DNA from: Flavobacterium sp.
GTDB taxonomy: Bacteria; Bacteroidota; Bacteroidia; Flavobacteriales; Flavobacteriaceae
Length of the DNA: 64,000 nucleotides
Reading direction: 5' to 3'
Assembly: GCA_020403245.1 (NCBI GenBank)
Contig: JADBYA010000034.1
Coordinates: 1-64,000, forward strand
Shown one piece after another: positions 48,501 through 56,231 of the stretch; position 1 is the first letter of the stretch, and the number at the start of each line of letters is the position of its first letter. Made by a program: the position numbers and the translations under genes. The notes beneath the pieces are model-generated. The model saw only the letters and a program-made list of their open reading frames with translations, was not told the DNA's origin and did no database searches.

Positions 48501-49355
48501 AATGATTTCTTCCACATTATCTTTATCGATAATGGTATCTCTATCAAGGATTATTTCGTTGCGTTCGATAGAAACTACCTCACCAGTATCTTCATCAACG
48601 AAATCTTCATGCCACGTGTTTAATACCCTTGCAGCCAAACGTCTTCCAACGTATTTTTTAAGACCAGTTTTAGATACTTTAATTTCTTCAGCAAGATCAA
48701 ATATTTCAAGAATGTCCTTGTCTCTTTCAAATCCTATAGCACGGAAAAGAGTGGTAACTGGTAATTTTTTCTTTCTATCGATATAGGCATACATTACGCT
48801 ATTGATATCGGTAGCAAATTCAATCCATGAACCTTTAAAAGGAATAACTCTAGCAGAGTATAACTTTGTTCCATTAGCGTGGAAACTTTGTCCAAAGAAA
48901 ACCCCAGGTGAACGGTGCAATTGAGAAACAACTACACGTTCAGCACCATTGATTACGAAAGTACCGCTTGGTGTCATGTAGGGTATTGTTCCAAGATATA
49001 CATCCTGAACAATCGTTTCAAAATCTTCGTGTTCTGGATCAGTACAATACAGTTTTAGCCGAGCTTTTAAAGGCACACTATAGGTTAAACCTCTTTCGAT
49101 ACACTCTTGAATTGTGTAGCGCGGTGGGTCAACAAAATAATCTATAAATTCCAATACAAAGTTGTTTCTTGTATCGGTAATTGGAAAGTTTTCCATGAAG
49201 GTGTTGTATAACCCTTCGTTGCCTCTCTCATCTGATTTCGTTTCCAATTGGAAGAAATCTTTAAAAGATTTTACCTGAACATCTAGAAAATCTGGATACT
49301 GAGGTATGTTTTTAGTAGAGGCAAAATTCAATCTTTCAGTCTGATTTGTTATCAT
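45543..49355 (-). CDS. rpoB: DNA-directed RNA polymerase beta subunit
   Basis: 1,270 residues from the ATG at 49355 (a TTG one codon earlier is also in frame). Conserved blocks include the rifampicin-region [45 protein letters not shown] (given by its parts), LICEY-like [18 protein letters not shown], and the C-terminal [24 protein letters not shown]. Follows rplL with a 262-nt spacer that carries a hairpin attenuator. Confidence 0.98.
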   Translation of the reverse strand: MITNQTERLNFASTKNIPQYPDFLDVQVKSFKDFFQLETKSDERGNEGLYNTFMENFPITDTRNNFVLEFIDYFVDPPRYTIQECIERGLTYSVPLKARLKLYCTDPEHEDFETIVQDVYLGTIPYMTPSGTFVINGAERVVVSQLHRSPGVFFGQSFHANGTKLYSARVIPFKGSWIEFATDINSVMYAYIDRKKKLPVTTLFRAIGFERDKDILEIFDLAEEIKVSKTGLKKYVGRRLAARVLNTWHEDFVDEDTGEVVSIERNEIILDRDTIIDKDNVEEIIDSNVKSILLHKEDANQGDYAIIHNTLQKDPTNSEKEAVEHIYRQLRNAEPPDEETARGIIDKLFFSDQRYNLGEVGRYRMNKKLGLDIPMEKQVLTKEDIITIVKYLIELINSKAEIDDIDHLSNRRVRTVGEQLSQQFGVGLARMARTIRERMNVRDNEVFTPIDLINAKTLSSVINSFFGTNQLSQFMDQTNPLAEITHKRRLSALGPGGLSRERAGFEVRDVHYTHYGRLCPIETPEGPNIGLISSLGVYAKVNGMGFIETPYRKVTNGVVDLTSTPIYLSAEEEEGKMIAQANIQMDGKGKITADKVIAREEGDFPVVEPNQVHFTDVAPNQIASISASLIPFLEHDDANRALMGSNMMRQAVPLLRPEAPIVGTGLERQVASDSRVLINAEGNGTVEYVDANLITIKYDRTDAERMVSFEPDEKSYNLIKFRKTNQSTSINLKPIVRKGDRVKLGQVLCEGYATQNGELALGRNLKVAFMPWKGYNFEDAIVISEKVVRDDIFTSIHVDDYSLEVRDTKLGNEELTNDIPNVSEEATKDLDENGMIRIGAEVKPGDILIGKITPKGESDPTPEEKLLRAIFGDKAGDVKDASLKASPSLHGVVLDKKLFARAVKDKKKRTKDKDDLTSLEMEFETKYADLKDKLVEKLTAIVNGKTSQGVMNDLGEEVFPKGKKYSQKMLNAVDDFAHLTKGQWVADDETNTLVNDLIHNYKIKLNDLQGALRREKFTITVGDELPAGILKLAKVYIAKKRKLKVGDKMAGRHGNKGIVARIVRHEDMPFLEDGTPVDIVLNPLGVPSRMNIGQIYETVLGWAGMNLGRKYATPIFDGATLDQINELTDEAGIPRFGHTYLYDGGTGERFHQAATVGVIYMLKLGHMVDDKMHARSIGPYSLITQQPLGGKAQFGGQRFGEMEVWALEAYGASSTLREILTVKSDDVIGRAKTYEAIVKGETMPEPGLPESFNVLMHELKGLGLDIRLEE

Positions 49356-49554
49356 CAATGGACAAAATTTTGATTTAAAAAAGTAATTTTTGTGTGTAGA
49401 AACACTGTTTAATTTATACTTTCCTTTTTTTACAACCGATACATCTTTAAAAATAAACCAGGAAATTAGTCCACTTTTTTCTTCGTATTGGTCAAAAACT
49501 TTTTCGTATTTAAACTAAATTTTATAATAAAACTGTATATAATTTTATTATACG

Positions 49555-49598
49555 AAAAATGGTTTAGCCCTTGAACTCTTTTGTCCAAGGCCTAAACC
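49555..49598 (-). terminator. Hairpin attenuator between rplL and rpoB
   Basis: On the minus strand GGTTTAG GC CTTG pairs with CAAG GG CTAAACC (49598-49561), then ATTTTT. The placement equals the rplL-rpoB attenuator of other bacteria. A second 10-bp inverted repeat (TATAATAAAA / TTTTATTATA, 49523-49552) lies directly downstream. Confidence 0.7.
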
Positions 49599-49620
49599 TA
49601 GTTCTAAAACTGGTGTTTTG

Positions 49621-49995
49621 TTATTTTAACTCAACAACAGCTCCAGCTTCTTCTAACGATTTTTTCAAACCTTCAGCTTCAGCTTTAGTAACTCCTTCTT
49701 TGATGTTTGATGGAGCGCCATCAACTAAATCTTTAGCTTCTTTTAAGCCAAGACCTGTTAATTCTTTTACTGCTTTTACAACTGCTAATTTAGAAGCACC
49801 AGCTTCTTTTAATACCACTGTAAATTCTGTTTGTTCTTCAGCGGAAGCACCAGCATCACCACCACCAGCGGCAACTACTACAGCTGCAGCAGCTGGCTCG
49901 ATACCATACTCCTCTTTTAATATTGTAGCTAAATCGTTAACTTCTTTTACTGTTAAATTAACTAATTGCTCTGCGAATTGTTTCAAATCTGCCAT
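49621..49995 (-). CDS. rplL: 50S ribosomal protein L7/L12
   Basis: 124 residues, usual length. N-terminal dimerisation part ([21 protein letters not shown]), an Ala/Gly-rich hinge (about 35-50) and the C-terminal factor-binding domain with [20 protein letters not shown] and [12 protein letters not shown]. Part of the L10-L12 stalk that recruits translation factors. Part of the rplK-rplA-rplJ-rplL-rpoB-rpoC unit. Confidence 0.98.
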   Translation of the reverse strand: MADLKQFAEQLVNLTVKEVNDLATILKEEYGIEPAAAAVVVAAGGGDAGASAEEQTEFTVVLKEAGASKLAVVKAVKELTGLGLKEAKDLVDGAPSNIKEGVTKAEAEGLKKSLEEAGAVVELK

Positions 49996-50048
49996 TTTTT
50001 CTATCGTTTAAAATGTTCTTTAATTATTATTTTTTTAGTCTGCTCAAA

Positions 50049-50549
50049 TTATTCTGCTGTTGCGCCTTTTTGCTCTGCATTATTCAATAATGCTGCAATA
50101 ACACGTTTAGCAGGCGATTGAAGTAATCCGATGATTTCTCCAATTACTTCTTCTTTAGATTTCAAAGACGCCAAGCTATCTAAAAGGTTATCTCCGATGT
50201 AAACTTCACCGTTGATATACGCTCCTTTGAAAGCGGGTTTATCTGATTTTTTTCTAAAATCTTTAATGATTTTTGCTGGTGAATTAGCAACATCGGCGAT
50301 AAAAATGGAAGAATTCCCTTTTAACACAGATGATAAATCTCCATAATCATTACTTGAAGCTTCCATTGCTTTTCCAAGCAAAGTGTTCTTAACAACTTCT
50401 AATTTAATACCTGCTTTAAAACAAGCTCTTCTTAAGTTTGAAGTAGTTTCTGCATCTAACCCAGAGGTATCAGCAATATATACTATATTACTTTCAGCCA
50501 ACTTTGCAGTTAAATCTTCTATCGCGATTGATTTTTCTTCTCTTGTCAT
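50049..50549 (-). CDS. rplJ: 50S ribosomal protein L10
   Basis: 166 residues. L10 family with TREEKSIAIEDLTAKLAESN, ADTSGLDAETTSNLRRACFKAG and VVKNTLLGKA, and the C-terminal helix that binds L12 dimers. Leader to rplA is only 23 nt, too short for the long L10-binding leader seen in enterobacteria, so autoregulation, if any, would have to differ. Confidence 0.97.
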   Translation of the reverse strand: MTREEKSIAIEDLTAKLAESNIVYIADTSGLDAETTSNLRRACFKAGIKLEVVKNTLLGKAMEASSNDYGDLSSVLKGNSSIFIADVANSPAKIIKDFRKKSDKPAFKGAYINGEVYIGDNLLDSLASLKSKEEVIGEIIGLLQSPAKRVIAALLNNAEQKGATAE

Positions 50550-50572
50550 AATAAAATTTGTTTAACTACCAA

Positions 50573-51262
50573 TTATACAGCTTTAGGATCTAAAGCAATA
50601 GCAGGGCTCATAGTACTTGACAAGTGAATTGACTTGATATATGTACCTTTGGCTGCAGTTGGTTTTAATTTAAGTAATGTTTGAATAATCTCATGAGCGT
50701 TATCTACAATCTTATCAGACTCGAAAGAAATTCTTCCGATACCTGCATGAACGATTCCAGTTTTATCAACTTTAAAGTCAATTTTACCCGCTTTTACTTC
50801 AGCAACAGCTTTTCCTATCTCCATAGTTACTGTTCCAGTTTTAGGGTTTGGCATTAAACCTCTTGGTCCTAATACACGACCTAAAGGACCTAATTTACCC
50901 ATGATTGCCGGCATAGTAATGATTACATCAACATCAGTCCAACCATCTTTAATTTTTTGAAGGTAATCGTCCAATCCTACATAGTCAGCACCAGCAGCTT
51001 TCGCTTCTGCTTCTTTATCTGGAGTTACTAAAGCTAATACTTTAGTATCTTTCCCAGTTCCATGAGGAAGGGTCACAACACCTCTTACCATTTGATTTGC
51101 TTTTCTAGGATCTACTCCTAAACGAACAGCAATGTCAACAGACTCGTCAAATTTTGCTGAAGCAACAACTTTCAATAAGGACGAAGCGTCTTTTAAAGAA
51201 TACAATTTGTTTTTTTCAATTTTTGAAGCAGCCTCTTTTTGTTTTTTTGTCAATTTTGCCAT
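50573..51262 (-). CDS. rplA: 50S ribosomal protein L1
   Basis: 229 residues. [21 protein letters not shown] at the start, then [49 protein letters not shown] and [15 protein letters not shown] are typical of L1. Binds 23S rRNA at the L1 stalk. Follows rplK by 8 nt. Confidence 0.98.
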   Translation of the reverse strand: MAKLTKKQKEAASKIEKNKLYSLKDASSLLKVVASAKFDESVDIAVRLGVDPRKANQMVRGVVTLPHGTGKDTKVLALVTPDKEAEAKAAGADYVGLDDYLQKIKDGWTDVDVIITMPAIMGKLGPLGRVLGPRGLMPNPKTGTVTMEIGKAVAEVKAGKIDFKVDKTGIVHAGIGRISFESDKIVDNAHEIIQTLLKLKPTAAKGTYIKSIHLSSTMSPAIALDPKAV

Positions 51263-51270
51263 TTCTTACC

Positions 51271-51711
51271 TTATTTTAGAGGAGAATCCCCAGTTACAGT
51301 TATACCCATAGATCTAGCTGTTCCAGCAATCATGCTCATAGCAGACTCAATTGTGAAAGCATTTAAATCAACCATCTTGTCTTCGGCGATAGCTTTAATT
51401 TGATCCCAAGTTACCTTAGCAACTTTTTTTCTGTTTGGCTCGCCTGAACCAGATTTTAATTTAGCAGCATCCAATAATTGAATCGCAGCAGGTGGAGTTT
51501 TTACAACAAAATCAAACGATTTGTCTTTGTACACGGTAATTTGTACCGGTAATACTTTGCCAGGTTGGTCTTGGGTTCTAGCATTAAATTGCTTACAGAA
51601 CTCCATGATATTAACACCAGCAGCTCCCAGAGCAGGTCCAACCGGTGGCGATGGGTTCGCAGCACCTCCCTTAACTTGTAGTTTAACTACTTTACTAATC
51701 TCTTTAGCCAT
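51271..51711 (-). CDS. rplK: 50S ribosomal protein L11
   Basis: 146 residues. [37 protein letters not shown] at the N-terminus (in parts) and the C-terminal rRNA-binding domain with [15 protein letters not shown] and [10 protein letters not shown]. Part of the GTPase-associated centre. Between nusG (64 nt) and rplA (8 nt). Confidence 0.98.
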   Translation of the reverse strand: MAKEISKVVKLQVKGGAANPSPPVGPALGAAGVNIMEFCKQFNARTQDQPGKVLPVQITVYKDKSFDFVVKTPPAAIQLLDAAKLKSGSGEPNRKKVAKVTWDQIKAIAEDKMVDLNAFTIESAMSMIAGTARSMGITVTGDSPLK

Positions 51712-51775
51712 TGTTTTTAAAAATTTGCAATAATCTGTGGAAGCGGATTATTGCGGTTTATAATAGTGTAACAAA

Positions 51776-52327
51776 TTATACTTTTTCGACTTGCACAAAG
51801 GCTAACTCTAATGGTGTTTTTCTTCCGAAAATTTTAACCATTACTTCTAGTTTACGCTTTTCTTCGTTGATTTTCTCAATAGTTCCATTGAAACCATTAA
51901 AAGGACCATCAACAACTTTTATTGTTTCCCCAATGATAAAAGGAATATTTTGAGTATCTGTATTCACAGATAACTCATCCACTTTTCCTAACATTCTGTT
52001 TACTTCAGATAGCCTTAAAGGAACAGGATCGCCACCTTTGACTTCTCCTAAAAAACCAATAACACTTGTAATTGATTTGATGATATGTGGTATTTCACCG
52101 GTCAAATTAGCTTCAATCATTACATAACCAGGAAAATACACTTTATCCTTTGCTATCTTTTTACCGTCTCTTACTTGTACAACTTTTTCAGTAGGAACAA
52201 GCACTTGAGAGATATAATCTGCTAATCCAAGTCTGTTAATTTCGGTTTCAATATAAGCTTTTACCTTATTTTCTTGACCACTAACAGCTCTAACGACGTA
52301 CCATTTTTTTACATTATTATCAGCCAT
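51776..52327 (-). CDS. nusG: Transcription termination/antitermination protein NusG
   Basis: 183 residues. NGN domain (about 6-120) with KKWYVVRAVSGQENKVKAY, VYFPGYVMIEANLTGEIPHI and TSVIGFLG, and a C-terminal KOW domain with GETIKVVDGPFNGFNGTIE. Links RNA polymerase to ribosomes or Rho. Directly follows secE (10 nt). Confidence 0.97.
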   Translation of the reverse strand: MADNNVKKWYVVRAVSGQENKVKAYIETEINRLGLADYISQVLVPTEKVVQVRDGKKIAKDKVYFPGYVMIEANLTGEIPHIIKSITSVIGFLGEVKGGDPVPLRLSEVNRMLGKVDELSVNTDTQNIPFIIGETIKVVDGPFNGFNGTIEKINEEKRKLEVMVKIFGRKTPLELAFVQVEKV

Positions 52328-52337
52328 TTCAAAAAAA

Positions 52338-52535
52338 TTATGGTTTCAACCAATTAAAAAATCCTGCAATTGATTTAGCAAAAAGCTCATCAACACCCCA
52401 GGTAGCTAAGGCGAAAATAATTGAAAAAACAGCCACTGTAATAGTGTACTTTTGAACCTCAGCCCATTCTGGCCAAGTTACATTTGACTTTAATTCTTCA
52501 AATGCTTCTGATATATAATTAACAATTTTTGCCAT
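52338..52535 (-). CDS. secE: Preprotein translocase subunit SecE
   Basis: 65 residues from the ATG at 52535; a longer frame to 52583 would run into the tRNA-Trp gene. Short amphipathic helix (VNYISEAFEELKSNVTWPEW) and one membrane helix (about 33-52), as in single-span SecE. Inner-membrane part of SecYEG. Confidence 0.95.
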   Translation of the reverse strand: MAKIVNYISEAFEELKSNVTWPEWAEVQKYTITVAVFSIIFALATWGVDELFAKSIAGFFNWLKP

Positions 52536-52553
52536 TGTAAATAGTTTGTTTTG

Positions 52554-52624
52554 CACGGGCGGGAGGATTCGAACCACCATCAACGGTTTTGGAGACCGCT
52601 ATTCTACCCTTGAACTACGCCCGT
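52554..52624 (-). tRNA. tRNA-Trp (anticodon CCA)
   Basis: 71 nt, full cloverleaf: acceptor ACGGGCG / CGCCCGT, anticodon loop TCTCCAAAA with CCA, T-loop GGTTCGAATCC. Discriminator G; the 3' CCA is not encoded. Placed between tuf and secE, as in many bacteria. Confidence 0.97.
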
Positions 52625-52627
52625 TTA

Positions 52628-52668
52628 TTAAAAACCAGTGTCGTCATAAAGACAACGACACTGGTAAT
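52628..52668 (-). terminator. Hairpin between tuf and tRNA-Trp
   Basis: Perfect 11-bp stem ACCAGTGTCGT (52665-52655 on the minus strand) with ACGACACTGGT (52644-52634), then TTTTTAATAA. Either a terminator of tuf or an attenuator or processing site before tRNA-Trp. Confidence 0.75.
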
Positions 52669-52683
52669 ATTGTTTGTAGGTAT

Positions 52684-53871
52684 TTAGTCTAAAATTTCAG
52701 TTACCTGACCTGCACCAACTGTTCTACCACCTTCACGGATAGCGAAACGCAAACCAATATTTAATGCAATTGCACTTAATAAAGCTACTTCAATGGTTAA
52801 GTTGTCACCTGGCATAACCATCTCTACACCTGTAGGTAAAGTAATTACACCTGTAACGTCTGTTGTACGAACGTAAAACTGTGGACGGTAATTATTGTGA
52901 AATGGGGTATGACGACCACCTTCTTCTTTTTTCAAAATATACACCTCAGCTTTAAATTTAGCATGTGGTTTTACAGAACCTGGCTTACAAATAACCATTC
53001 CTCTTTTAATATCTTCTTTTGCAACACCTCTTAACAAGATACCTGCATTGTCTCCTGCCTCACCTCTATCAAGGATTTGACGGAACATTTCAATACCTGT
53101 TACTGTAGAAGTTAATTTCTCAGCACCCATACCAATTATTTCAACTGGATCTCCTGTATTACAAATACCTGTTTCGATACGACCTGTAGCAACAGTTCCA
53201 CGACCAGTAATTGTAAATACGTCCTCAACTGGCATCAAGAAAGGTTTTGCAACATCTCTTTCTGGCTCTTCGATCCAATTATCAACCGCTTCCATCAATT
53301 CAAGAATTTTTGGTGTCCAAGCTGGATCGTTATTCAATCCACCTAAAGCTGAACCTTGAACTACAGGACTATTATCACCATCATAATCGTAGAATGATAA
53401 TAAATCTCTGATTTCCATTTCAACCAATTCTAATAATTCAGCATCATCAACCATATCCACTTTGTTCATGAATACAACAATTCTAGGAATACCTACTTGG
53501 CGTCCTAAAAGAATGTGCTCACGTGTTTGTGGCATTGGTCCGTCTGTTGCAGCAACTACTAATATTGCACCATCCATTTGAGCAGCACCAGTAACCATGT
53601 TCTTCACATAATCCGCGTGACCTGGACAGTCAACGTGCGCGTAGTGACGATTAGCAGTTTCATACTCAACGTGTGATGTATTAATTGTAATACCTCTTTC
53701 TTTTTCCTCTGGAGCATTATCAATTTGATCAAATGATTTTGCTTGACAGTAACCTGCATCAGACAATACTTTTGTAATTGCTGCAGTTAAAGTTGTTTTT
53801 CCGTGGTCAACGTGCCCAATTGTTCCGATGTTTAAGTGGGGCTTGTTACGGTTAAAATTTTCTTTTGCCAT
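52684..53871 (-). CDS. tuf: Elongation factor Tu
   Basis: 395 residues. G1 [11 protein letters not shown]2 ERGITI, G3 DCPGHADY, G4 NKVDMVDD, and the C-terminal beta domains ending [15 protein letters not shown]. Carries aminoacyl-tRNA to the ribosome. Placed directly after tRNA-Thr(GGT), so the tRNA and tuf probably share a transcript. Confidence 0.98.
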   Translation of the reverse strand: MAKENFNRNKPHLNIGTIGHVDHGKTTLTAAITKVLSDAGYCQAKSFDQIDNAPEEKERGITINTSHVEYETANRHYAHVDCPGHADYVKNMVTGAAQMDGAILVVAATDGPMPQTREHILLGRQVGIPRIVVFMNKVDMVDDAELLELVEMEIRDLLSFYDYDGDNSPVVQGSALGGLNNDPAWTPKILELMEAVDNWIEEPERDVAKPFLMPVEDVFTITGRGTVATGRIETGICNTGDPVEIIGMGAEKLTSTVTGIEMFRQILDRGEAGDNAGILLRGVAKEDIKRGMVICKPGSVKPHAKFKAEVYILKKEEGGRHTPFHNNYRPQFYVRTTDVTGVITLPTGVEMVMPGDNLTIEVALLSAIALNIGLRFAIREGGRTVGAGQVTEILD

Positions 53872-53929
53872 TTTAGTTAATTTTTAATCTTAGTTTATAT
53901 ATATTTAGTGTTCAAATTATACAATTTTG

Positions 53930-54001
53930 AGCCAACTACGGGAATTGAACCCGTGACCTCTTCCTTACCAAGGAAGCACTCTACCCCTGAGCTAAGTCGG
54001 C
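53930..54001 (-). tRNA. tRNA-Thr (anticodon GGT)
   Basis: 72 nt, acceptor GCCGACT / AGTTGGC, anticodon stem-loop CTTCC TTGGTAA GGAAG with GGT, T-loop GGGTTCAATTCCC. CCA not encoded. Lies 58 nt upstream of tuf. Confidence 0.97.
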
Positions 54002-54213
54002 AGAGAAATTTTGTTTAAATTTGTTTAAAAGTTTAAAGTTGTTTCATTTTTCATTAAACTATTTAAACCCTTAAACTTAAAACTTCATTTTGTGGGGAGA
54101 GCAGGATTACTCCGATTCTCTCCATTATCCTGTACCGATAAATCGGTACTCAAACTTTTAGACCGAATTTACTCGAAAGTAAACTTTCGGATAAATTCTT
54201 ATCTAAAAGCTTG
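54002..54213 (-). other. Structured tRNA-cluster spacer with a duplicated tRNA-Tyr 3' end
   Basis: 212 bp. Bases 54091-54108 repeat 18 nt of the tRNA-Tyr 3' end and flank (also at 54212-54229, 121 bp away). Three hairpins follow: GGAGAG/CTCTCC (54096-54123, with inner GGA/TCC), GTACCGAT/ATCGGTAC (54132-54149) and a long interrupted stem CTTTTAGA, AATTTA, CGAAAGT with their complements (54155-54209). The part at 54010-54085 consists of GTTTAAA-type words. No tRNA-Gly is seen, although many bacteria carry it at this position. Confidence 0.8.
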
Positions 54214-54295
54214 TGGGGAGAGCAGGATTCGAACCTGCGAAGACGTAGTCAGCGGATTTACAGTCCGCCCTCGTTGGCCGCTTGAGTATCTCCCC
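54214..54295 (-). tRNA. tRNA-Tyr (anticodon GTA)
   Basis: 82 nt, class II tRNA with a long variable arm. Acceptor GGGGAGA / TCTCCCC, anticodon loop CTGTAAA with GTA, T-loop GGTTCGAATCC. CCA not encoded. Its 3' 18-nt end is duplicated downstream. Confidence 0.96.
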
Positions 54296-54325
54296 AACTT
54301 TTTTTATCGTTAAACCCATATTTAG

Positions 54326-54399
54326 AGCCGGCGGAGGGACTCGAACCCACGACCTGCTGATTACAAATCAGCTGCTCTAGCCAACTGAGCTACGCTGGC
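54326..54399 (-). tRNA. tRNA-Thr (anticodon TGT)
   Basis: 74 nt, acceptor GCCAGCG / CGCCGGC, anticodon stem-loop CTGAT TTGTAA ATCAG with TGT, T-loop GGGTTCGAGTCCC. First gene of the tRNA-tuf cluster; a terminator for the upstream unit ends just before it. Confidence 0.97.
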
Positions 54400-54403
54400 A
54401 AAA

Positions 54404-54437
54404 TCAATAAAAAAAGTCCGCTATTTCTAACGGACTG
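54404..54437 (-). terminator. Terminator after hpf
   Basis: On the minus strand: AGTCCG (54436-54431) pairs with CGGACT (54420-54415), followed by seven T. It separates the xerC-hpf unit from the tRNA cluster. Confidence 0.85.
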
Positions 54438-54490
54438 CAAATGTATGATATTTATCGTTTAATCAAAACATTTTTTAAAAAAAAATTAAA

Positions 54491-54793
54491 TTATATGTGT
54501 GTTCTCACTTTTTCCTTTCTTTTTAGCAATAATCTTTCTAGAGATTCTGATGATAACTCCACTCCTTCCTCAAATGTTTTGCATTGTTTCTTTACCATAA
54601 AATCGTCTCCAGGGACATGAATTTTTATCTCTACAATTTTATTTTCTTTTTCACTAGTCTTTTCAACTTTCAAAAAAACGTCTGAAGAAACCAATTTGTC
54701 ATAGTATTTTTCTAATTTTCCAAGCCGTTCTTGAATGAAATCGACTAACTTTTTGTCGGCAGTAAAATTTACTGCATGAACATTTACCTTCAT
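54491..54793 (-). CDS. hpf: Ribosome hibernation promoting factor, short form
   Basis: 100 residues from the ATG at 54793 (a TTG two codons earlier is also in frame). S30AE domain: KVNVHAVNFTADKKLVDFIQER at the start and KIHVPGDDFMVKKQCKTFEEGVELS later. The short form lacks the C-terminal dimerisation domain of long HPF. Inactivates ribosomes in stationary phase. Follows xerC by 32 nt, so the two are probably co-transcribed. Confidence 0.93.
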   Translation of the reverse strand: MKVNVHAVNFTADKKLVDFIQERLGKLEKYYDKLVSSDVFLKVEKTSEKENKIVEIKIHVPGDDFMVKKQCKTFEEGVELSSESLERLLLKRKEKVRTHI

Positions 54794-54825
54794 ATTCAAA
54801 TTTTTAAGGATTAAACATTTTCGAA

Positions 54826-55719
54826 TTACTTCGTATTTCTGGGATGAGCATTTCCGTACACTTTTTTAAGTTCTGCTAAACTACTGTGAGTATAGACTTG
54901 TGTAGAGGCCAAACTAGAATGTCCTAATAATTCTTTAACTGAATTTATGTCTGCCCCATTGTTGAGTAAATGGGTCGCAAAAGTATGCCTTAATATATGC
55001 GGACTTTTTTTAACCTTCTCTGAGACATTACTAAAGTAGTAATTTATTATTCGATACACAAATGAATTGTTCAATTTTACTCCTTTTAGTAATAGAAAAA
55101 AATAGTCCAAATCTTTAATACTTTGTAATTGAGACCTTTCTATCAAATATGATTTTATTTGATTTGCTACAATTGGCAATATTGGAATAATCCTTTCCTT
55201 ATTTCTTTTGCCTAACACCTTTATAGTATTGTTAAATAAGTCAATATTTTGGGTTTTCAAATGTATCAATTCAGTTCTTCGAATTCCTGTGGTGTAAAAC
55301 AAATCAACTATCAATTTATCACGAATACCATCAAAATCATCAGTATAATTGATTTGATTTAAAACCAAATCCAATTCTTTTTCTGAAAAAGGGATTTGTA
55401 ATTTTTTAGGTGCTTTTAAAGCTTTATGTTTTAAAAGTGGACTCGTTTCAATTTGTTTTGTTTTTAGCAAAAATTTATAAAACGATTTTAAGGAAGCTAT
55501 TTTTCTATTGATGGAAGCATTAGAAAGCCCATCATCTGATAACGAAACAATCCAAGAACGAATTTGGTTATAGTTTACATCGATTACATTATTATCATCG
55601 TATTGACTTGATAAAAAAGATTGGAAAAAACCAATATCATTGAGATAAGCGTTCACAGTATGAAGAGAATACTTTTTCTCTAGCAATAAATAATCCTGAA
55701 AAGAGTTAATAGTATTCAT
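54826..55719 (-). CDS. xerC: Tyrosine recombinase XerC-like
   Basis: 297 residues from the ATG at 55719. N-terminal SAM-like DNA-binding domain (about 1-95) and a catalytic domain with R147 (TGIRRTEL), K171 (LGKRNKER), H241 and R244 ([12 protein letters not shown]), H267 (LLGHSSL) and Y276 (STQVYTH). Resolves chromosome dimers at dif. The length and lack of an adjacent mobile gene fit a housekeeping Xer rather than a phage integrase. No dif-like site was recognised in the window. Confidence 0.9.
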   Translation of the reverse strand: MNTINSFQDYLLLEKKYSLHTVNAYLNDIGFFQSFLSSQYDDNNVIDVNYNQIRSWIVSLSDDGLSNASINRKIASLKSFYKFLLKTKQIETSPLLKHKALKAPKKLQIPFSEKELDLVLNQINYTDDFDGIRDKLIVDLFYTTGIRRTELIHLKTQNIDLFNNTIKVLGKRNKERIIPILPIVANQIKSYLIERSQLQSIKDLDYFFLLLKGVKLNNSFVYRIINYYFSNVSEKVKKSPHILRHTFATHLLNNGADINSVKELLGHSSLASTQVYTHSSLAELKKVYGNAHPRNTK

Positions 55720-55779
55720 CAAATAATTAAGATTGGATTACTTTACTTCGTTTCCTCGCAACTCCTAGCAATATGAACT

Positions 55780-55833
55780 TCATAAAAAAACCGCTGACAT
55801 CAAAGTTATGAAACTTTAACTACCAGCGGTTAT
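55780..55833 (-). terminator. Terminator of rpsU
   Basis: On the minus strand AACCGCTG (55831-55824) pairs with CAGCGGTT (55796-55789), with an inner stem AGTTAAAGT/ACTTTGAT, followed by seven T. rpsU is thus monocistronic. Confidence 0.88.
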
Positions 55834-55851
55834 ATCTTATAAGGAATTTAA

Positions 55852-56046
55852 CTATCCTTCGATATTGTCTCTTAAGTTTTGAATATAGGCAGCTTTTTGA
55901 ATTACTGCTCTTCTCACTACTGAAGGTTTAATGAACGCCTGACGTGCTCGCAACTGACGAACAGTTCCAGTTTTGTCAAATTTTCTTTTATAGCGCTTTA
56001 ATGCTCTATCTATATTTTCTCCGTCTTTAATGGGTATAATTAACAT
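55852..56046 (-). CDS. rpsU: 30S ribosomal protein S21
   Basis: 64 residues from the ATG at 56046, which opens on LIIPIKDGENIDRALKRYKRKF; a frame reaching 56067 is the SD region read as codons and is not expected to be translated. In Flavobacteriia, bS21 with bS6 and bS18 hides the anti-SD of 16S rRNA, which explains why SD sequences are rare in the class. A strong SD lies 8 nt before the start. Confidence 0.96.
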   Translation of the reverse strand: MLIIPIKDGENIDRALKRYKRKFDKTGTVRQLRARQAFIKPSVVRRAVIQKAAYIQNLRDNIEG

Positions 56047-56054
56047 AACATAGA

Positions 56055-56062
56055 CACCTCCT
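56055..56062 (-). promoter_or_regulatory. Strong Shine-Dalgarno sequence of rpsU
   Basis: AGGAGGTG on the minus strand, a full anti-SD match, 8 nt before the rpsU ATG. Rare in this genome type; known from Flavobacterium work as the basis of rpsU autoregulation by bS21-free ribosomes. Confidence 0.85.
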
Positions 56063-56099
56063 CTCATTTAGTGCCGCAAAAGTACTATTATTTTTGAAT

Positions 56100-56231
56100 T
56101 TTAAAAAGAAAAAAGAAAAAAGAATATAGAAAATAGACTTTCAAGACTAAAAATAAAAAAAACCAAAAAACAATTTCTTGCTTTTTGGCTCTTTTTTCAT
56201 TTCTATATTTTCTATTCTCTTTTTTCTATTT
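56100..56231. repeat. Inverted AGAAAATAGA-type word repeats
   Basis: Purine-rich left arm (AAAAAAGAATATAGAAAATAG, given as AAAAAAGAATAT and AGAAAATAG, 56108-56134) and complementary right arm (TTTCTATATTTTCTATTC, 56200-56217) around a 65-bp centre with an AGAAATTG-type hairpin of its own. The right arm supplies the TAG stop codon of the acyl-CoA dehydrogenase gene (56226-56228). Confidence 0.75.

Noticed and set aside
52536..52583. Longer SecE start
   Set aside because: It would read through part of the tRNA-Trp gene; the ATG at 52535 matches the family start.
54092..54313. Plus-strand open frame over the tRNA-Tyr gene
   Set aside because: Lies across tRNA and hairpin DNA; no protein family and no start signal.
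54826..55719. Phage or island integrase
   Set aside because: Length, motifs and the core neighbours (hpf, rpsU) fit a housekeeping Xer recombinase; no island genes are beside it.
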